From positions 25,500,272-25,564,271 of the forward strand of contig NC_026659.2 of NCBI RefSeq assembly GCF_000004075.3: DNA of 64,000 bases. The letters are read 5' to 3'. This DNA is from Cucumis sativus. Lineage: Eukaryota > Streptophyta > Magnoliopsida > Cucurbitales > Cucurbitaceae. The first letter of the stretch is position 1, and each line of letters opens with the position of its first letter. The notes beneath the pieces are model-generated. The model saw only the letters and a program-made list of their open reading frames with translations, was not told the origin of the DNA and did no database searches. Shown piece after piece: positions 58,224-64,000 of this stretch. The translations under genes and the position numbers were made by a program.

Positions 58224-61200
58224 GTCGATTTCAATGTTCTTCCCACTCGCTGCAAACTTCGTTCGTCTGAAAATGGCGCAAAAGGAATAAAGAAAACGCT
58301 CACCGAGAATTTATATGGAAGCCTTTTGGAAGGATTGGCATGTTGTCATTTTATAATGAAATAATGAACTGCATCCGAGGCCAACTCCAGAGCAACGTTT
58401 CGTTAACATAACGGTTGATTTTGAATTTATTTTACTTTCTTTTTTTTCAACTTAATTAACAGCATTTTAGATGGGATGTTCTAGGGTGAATATGATGCAT
58501 CGAAAGTCGATCAAAGCTATCCGAGAATGGTCGGAGTCGATTTCGAAAAGTTTCAAATTGATAATTTTGAAATTTATTTTTAAGTATTTAGATCGACCGA
58601 TTCCAACTTATTGGTGTGAGATTGTTTGTGGTGATCGATTTTACCAACTCTTATAAGGTTACTGTCACAATGTTATTTATTTTTTTTACTATTATTATTA
58701 GTTATTTTTTAAAATAGTAAAATAAATTAAAATATTTCAAAATTTTGAATTCTATTCGACCGATATGTTGCAAATACTTTATCAAATTTATTATTTACAA
58801 CAATTTTTCATATTATTATTATTTGTTATAACATTATTTTATAATGACATTGGAAATTAATAACGTAGAAATAAATTTTTTAACTTCTTTTACAAACTTG
58901 AGTAAGAAAAAGTTACCAACATTGTTTCAACAAAATTAGTAGTATCAAATGTTTCTCTTAACGTAATTAGGTTTTTACGAGTCAACCATTACGTAATTGG
59001 ATGAATCCATGAATTTTGAAATGTTTATAAATTGATTGGAAAGACCCAACAACAATAATTTGATTTCGAATATCGATATATTGTGGGCTTATATATATAT
59101 AAATCATCTGTTAGTATATTTATTTGATTCAAATTGTATCAACATGAGAGGACGTAGATTCATATGTTTTAAAATAATAAATGATAGAGTTTACTAATTA
59201 TGTTCATTTCAATGCTCGGTTATTTGTACATTTCTTAGTTCATACGAGAATTTCGAACTTTTGACGACATTTTTAAAGATAAATAGTCTTAATCGATTAT
59301 ATTTATATTGTATACCCATGTATAGACTATAATTTATTTTTTATTTTAAATTTTTTGTGCATATCTATTACTAGTCATTTTTAATCTAGTTGGCCGAATA
59401 AACTTTATTTAATACAATAAAGTTGCAATAAAGTGATGCAACTTTTATTATTGTAGAATAAAGTTGTAGTAGGTAAACTTTGATGTATATTAATTAGTTT
59501 AACGACATTAGATTTGGATTAATGTAATTAATTTTTTTACTAACTAGTTAAAGTGGATTCTTTTTTAACGTAAATAAATTTATGTTAATAGTTATCAACT
59601 CGATAACAATTAACATGATATTTCTCTCTAGAAATCAAAATTTAAAATTTTCATTTTTTAATTTTTCAATACAAAGGTGTATAAATTGAAAATGGAACTT
59701 TCAATCTCGAGAGATAAATAGTTACTATTGTGTTAAATTTGGTTTTAATTAAGTAATTTATTTTGTTCATTTTTAACTAAGGTTGCTTTTACTTAGACAT
59801 CTTTGAAATGAATGTGACTATAGAATAAAGTTTTTTGTTATTGACCAAGTAAAAATAACGTCACATATCAAGGATCGTGATCTCTAATCCAGAATTTTTT
59901 TCATAAATCTCTAATAAACTTAAGTTGAATTCGACAATGTAAAGTTTAAACTTCCATGCTCGACTCTAAAAAGTTAACCTTGATGGAATTCTGTTGATGT
60001 TACGAAAGAAATGGATGTCTTTACCTTTTACACCTACGAGTCAATACTAACATATTTATTCAAAACAAAATACTTGTCTTGGAATGATCGATTTGATTCC
60101 GACGATAATAATCAAATTTTAAGAAATGAATAAAACAATTGGACTAGATTTGTTTTCTTGGGAAAAAAAAGACTAGATTTAGATGTGATAATATGGTGTA
60201 AATCGTACTTTACGAAAAATAATTAAAGAAAGAAAGATAAAGAAAGTTATAAATGTAGATGAGAATTTATTCTCTCTCTTTTGGAATAGGAGTTTTAAGT
60301 CAATTTACAATAAGTTTTAACCCTGTCAATTTAAAAAACAATAATTAGAAAAATGAACAAAGAAGAGTTGAAATAAAACAATTATTTAGAAAAATAAAAA
60401 AAGAAGAGTTGAAACAAAACAGTTCTATTGATATGAACTTCCTTTCTCGAGATTCAAGATTCAATCCTTATTTCTCCAGTGTACATAGAAAAAGAATATT
60501 AAAGAAGAAAACTATGTATTAAAAAAATGAGATGAAAGAAGAAAACTATGTATTAAAAAATGAGATGAAAGAAGAAAAATGTTTTCAAATACCTTTGCAT
60601 TTATTACGAGAAGATAATAAACTATTTATTTACCTAGACAACAATTGATGCCAAGATTGATCAAATATGTCTTGACTATTTACCTTATTAATTACTAGTA
60701 GGATTCTTGTATATAAAAGTGGATAACTTACTAGTTTAATGTTAAAATTTTCAATTTTGGGTTAAATGGGTTTTAAACTTTTAAAATATATTTTTGAAAA
60801 AAATAAAAAGTTAATAAGTTGGTAAGATTTGAAAACGTTTAATCAAATTTCTAAACTCTTGATTTTGTAGGGAATAAATTTATAAACATTCACATAGATA
60901 TTTGACATATGCTATATCTTATAAAAAAAAACAATTATGAGCAGATATTGGGCACAAAATAAAATAAAGTTTTATAATTATCAATTTTGTTAATATATTA
61001 GAGCATGATATTAGAAGGGTTTAATTTTAGATTAGTTCTTAATTAATTAGTTAATTATCGTGTAATTTTCTTATCACAGTGATCTATAAATAGTCAAAAT
61101 AGGATAATTATTGAAGAGCTTTTGACGATATTCTTAAATCATAAATTCAACACACAAGTTTAAGCTCATGGTAAAGGCTAATTTAATATAACATCAAATA

Positions 61201-62603
61201 AATGTTTCAAATACAAAACACTCTTCTTGTGCGAGCTTTACCTCTTTTAGGGTGAATTTACTTGTTGTTGGCCATAGATTTGTTCTAATACACCAGTTGA
61301 CTACATTTCAAAATACACATGTGATTTAGATCCACAAATATCGGTTGAATTAAGGTAGAAATTAAACAGTTAAATTAATTATCCAACATTAAAACGATAA
61401 ACTTGATCCGTCGTAAAGTGTTGGTGTGAATCCAAATTAAAACACTGCATAAATACAAACCTTTCTCCGTTTTCCATGCAGAACCGATGTTTGAGTGCTC
61501 CCAAATATTACAAATTCAGGATTGATATTAATTTATCGTGTATGGATGTTGATGGATAGATTATTCCTAGTGGCAAACCCTGCTCTTGAATCAAACAGCA
61601 AGAAAATTAAGGAAGAACGATAATATGCCACGTGGAGCTTAATTATATTTATATATCATAATCATATCCTATGTCATGGGCATCAGCCGGCTTCTCCCTA
61701 TGGAGTAATAATGTGCGAGAATGTATAGGAGGACAAGAGTAAGAAGCACAACGACACACCAACCTCTTTGCTCTTGGCTTCTTCCTTTGGCTTCGTATTA
61801 TCCCCTCTCTCTTATCTCTCCTTTTCTTTCTGTTTCTTTTATATTTTATATCAATCTTTTAAGTTTTCATTCCCTTACCATTTTGTCCATATTTATTTGT
61901 ATCACCGTACTTCTAACCCCTTTTAATTTAATGTATGTATGAATCTTCTCTACCTATATACATATTATTAGTCTTAAAAAAAAGAAAGAAAAAAAAAGAC
62001 AGTTCATGACTAATGATTTTAGTTAGAGATTCAGATACTCAAAACATAGGGTATAGATTATTTTACTTTCAGGTTATAGTAGCATGTGTTTGGTGTATAG
62101 ACTAAATTATAATTTTAATAAAGAAATAGTAAATATTGTAACAAATAATTAAAAAAATGATAAATGTAAAGTATTGGAATAATCTTTTCTATAGCTAATT
62201 GAATGCTTTTAATTGTTTCCAATGAATATGTTGAATTCTTGCTAATATGAGCTCAGCTCAACTGAGCTTCAAAGACATTATGTTCGGTTACAAAGATTGT
62301 ATAACCCTCGATACGTACATGTATGTTGAAGTAGAAGATGTCGTCAGAAAACTATACCATTAACAAACAAAAAATGAATGAAAAATAAACATATTCATTT
62401 GTATAATTAATTACTTGAAAGTTGAAGTCAGCCGTTAGAATCAATGGCTCTAGCTGTTTGTTGCTATATCCAAATACGTCAAAATAAGAACAAAAATAAT
62501 AATTAAAGAATGCTAAATAACACCAACACGGAGAGCATACAATGAGCATCAAATTAACATCCTCTGTTTTCTTTCTTCCTCACAAAGAAGAATTCCTAAA
62601 ACC
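58224..62603. other. Spacer between TrpD-like gene and LysM gene
   Basis: About 4.4 kb containing two divergent promoters. No coding sequence was recognised; a 73-codon frame at 61721 is Leu/Ser/Phe-rich and domain-free. Small tandem repeats occur at about 60320-60410 (41-bp period) and 60501-60570 (34-bp period). Confidence 0.5.
60501..60570. repeat. 34-bp tandem repeat
   Basis: GAAGAAAACTATGTATTAAA recurs at 34-bp spacing, with one base difference in an A run, ending in ATGAGATGAAAGAAGAAAA. Intergenic. Confidence 0.8.
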
Positions 62604-63314
62604 ATGGCTTCAAACGCCGTCGTTTCACCCTCCATCTTTCTACTCATTTTCATTTGTTCTTCAACAATCTGGGACGCCGCCGCCGTCGCTGCCGCCTTCG
62701 ACTCTAATCAAACCATGTATCCGATGTCATGTTCAAGAATAAAGAAATGTGACGCCTCGTTTTATCACGTGAACAAAGGTTTGGAGGGCGAGAACGAAAT
62801 TGCCGCCGCCTACTCCGTCAATCCGTCGCAGATTCTGCCGCTTCCGCACAAGGGAGTTGAGGATTACCTAATTACGGCGCCGTGTTCGTGCGAAACGGCC
62901 GACGGAGTGTCCGGAACGGCGTACTTTCACGACACGTCGTTCAGAGTGGGAATCGGGGATACCTTGAGCGGCGTGTCGAATCGAAATTACAGCGGACAAG
63001 TTTGGATATCCGGTGATCCGTTGCTTCATGTTGGAGATGTAACTGGAGTGAAGTTGTTATGTGGATGCATTGAAGATGAGTCTAAAATTGTGGTGACTTA
63101 TACGGTTCAATTGCATGATACTTTATCCCAAATCGCGAGCTTGTTGTGGGCTGATGCGGATGAAATCCATAGTATGAATGCGAAATTGATTCAAGACCCT
63201 GAGTTGATTGTTCCTGGTTGGGTTTTGTATGTGCCAATGTACAAGAATGCGTATCAATCTACCAAAGGTAATCTTAACTATTTTTCTACCAAAGGTAATC
63301 TTAACTATTTTTGA
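62604..63314 (+). CDS. LysM receptor-like gene, first exon (LYK type), continuing past the window
   Basis: Encodes the secreted ectodomain of a LysM receptor, a family that binds chitin- or Nod-factor-type oligosaccharides at the plasma membrane. The start has an excellent context (ACCATGGCT). Residues 1-30 form a signal peptide (SIFLLIFICSSTIW). Two CxC motifs (C94/C96 and C153/C155) bracket the LysM units as in LYK/LYM proteins. The third LysM is clearest: VTYTVQLHDTLSQIASLL followed by VPGWVLYVP (about 164-211). No transmembrane or kinase sequence is reached. The coding exon probably ends at a GT donor, 63267/63268 or the duplicated copy 63294/63295; the open frame otherwise stops at TGA 63312-63314. 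Whether the rest is a kinase or a GPI-type tail cannot be seen. Confidence 0.85.
   Translation: MASNAVVSPSIFLLIFICSSTIWDAAAVAAAFDSNQTMYPMSCSRIKKCDASFYHVNKGLEGENEIAAAYSVNPSQILPLPHKGVEDYLITAPCSCETADGVSGTAYFHDTSFRVGIGDTLSGVSNRNYSGQVWISGDPLLHVGDVTGVKLLCGCIEDESKIVVTYTVQLHDTLSQIASLLWADADEIHSMNAKLIQDPELIVPGWVLYVPMYKNAYQSTKGNLNYFSTKGNLNYF
63258..63311 (+). repeat. Perfect 27-bp tandem duplication spanning the LysM exon 1 splice donor
   Basis: Two identical 27-bp units, 63258-63284 and 63285-63311, each encoding STKGNLNYF and each containing the donor AAAG/GTAATC. Perfect identity suggests a recent event. Confidence 0.97.
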
Positions 63315-64000
63315 ACGAGTGCAAATCACTTTAAAGTTGAAAATCACTTTAAAACAGAAACTGATTGACGAATTATTTACCCCTATAACAAAATTTCATA
63401 TGTGTATTAAGATCGATAAACGTTGATAGAATCTAAAATTTCTTATACCTTAAACAATTTCTTAATTTTCTTATTAGTTTTTAAAATATCAAAAATTTTA
63501 TATGAAAAATATATTGTAAATAATAAATATATTAAAAAAATATTTATAAATATAACAAATAGAGATATCTAATAATAAATTATAGTAGTTTATTAGCATG
63601 TGATAGTGATATTTTACTATGTTTAAAAATGATTCTTTCTATATCACGAAATTGATTTTAAGTGATTGGTATATTTGAGAATGAGTTAAAATCACTATAT
63701 AGAATATGCTTGGTAGTGTTTTAAAACCGTTCTAATAGTATCGAATTTACATTTTGAAAGTGTGCAATTAAATATTATGTTTCAAGATGATTTTAAACCT
63801 AGCATAAATTATTTTAACCAATTAAAAATTTACTTTGAAACATATCAAAAATTAATTTGAACTATTGTGACATGTTTGATGATAACCTCCTAAGGTGGCA
63901 TAGTTATAAATATGAGATATGACCTTGACACAGTGTCAAAGAATTATGAGAGATGGTCACCTACACCAAAATTTAATATCCTACCTACGGTCTTGTAACG

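Noticed and set aside
61721..61942. 73-codon plus-strand frame upstream of the LysM gene
   Set aside because: Composition follows C/T-rich sequence, with no domain and no splice partner.

Overview
This is a nuclear segment from a eudicot plant. Genes have many short exons with GT-AG introns, the introns and spacers are AT-rich, the proteins are plant-specific (chloroplast ABCB26-type transporter, peroxisomal photorespiratory aminotransferase, SIAMESE-RELATED inhibitor, LysM receptor), and the spacers hold small plant transposon remnants. Several repeat families look like ones I associate with Cucurbitaceae, so a cucurbit is my best guess; no search was possible. All exon models were built by hand from reading frame, splice consensus and remembered homologues.

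Layout. 1-2678 (-): 5' half of an ABCB26/TAP-like plastid ABC transporter, running off the left edge. 3151-5403 (+): a TPR protein with an acidic coiled coil and C-terminal membrane anchor. 8228-8668 (+): intronless RPL27a (uL15) with a classic ribosomal-protein promoter. 10613-19794 (-): a nine-exon MATE/DTX transporter with expanded introns and an unusual first intron. 25583-30131 (-) and 39423-43831 (-): two thirteen-exon glutamate:glyoxylate aminotransferase (GGAT) genes, A and B. Between them lie a broken copy of PRPP synthetase (about 34231-34590), a tRNA-derived SINE-like stretch, a terminal-inverted-repeat element and an SMR cell-cycle inhibitor (37216-37527, -). 45973-50341 (+): intact seven-exon PRPP synthetase. 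51692-58223 (-): ten-exon TrpD/anthranilate phosphoribosyltransferase-like plastid protein. 62604 to the right edge (+): first exon of a LysM receptor-like gene.

The most informative structure is a segmental duplication of a divergent gene pair, GGAT(-)/PRS(+). Block 1 is GGAT-A plus the decayed PRS pseudogene; block 2 is GGAT-B plus intact PRS. The two blocks have decayed in complementary ways. GGAT-A keeps a full 481-residue frame ending in the peroxisomal signal SRM, whereas its PRS partner is destroyed. GGAT-B keeps all introns and the catalytic lysine, but a 2-bp deletion in its last exon creates an early stop and removes the peroxisomal signal, while its PRS partner is intact. Transposable elements have entered GGAT-B introns since the duplication, and the 3' flank of GGAT-A has become a three-unit tandem array.

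Gene order ABCB26 - RPL27a - GGAT - TrpD-like matches Arabidopsis chromosome 1 (At1g70610, At1g70600, At1g70580, At1g70570, from memory), so the neighbourhood is ancient. MATE, PRS and SMR are additions relative to that order. The genes do not form a pathway; GGAT is photorespiratory, PRS supplies PRPP, and the TrpD-like protein belongs to a PRPP-using family although its key motif is altered.
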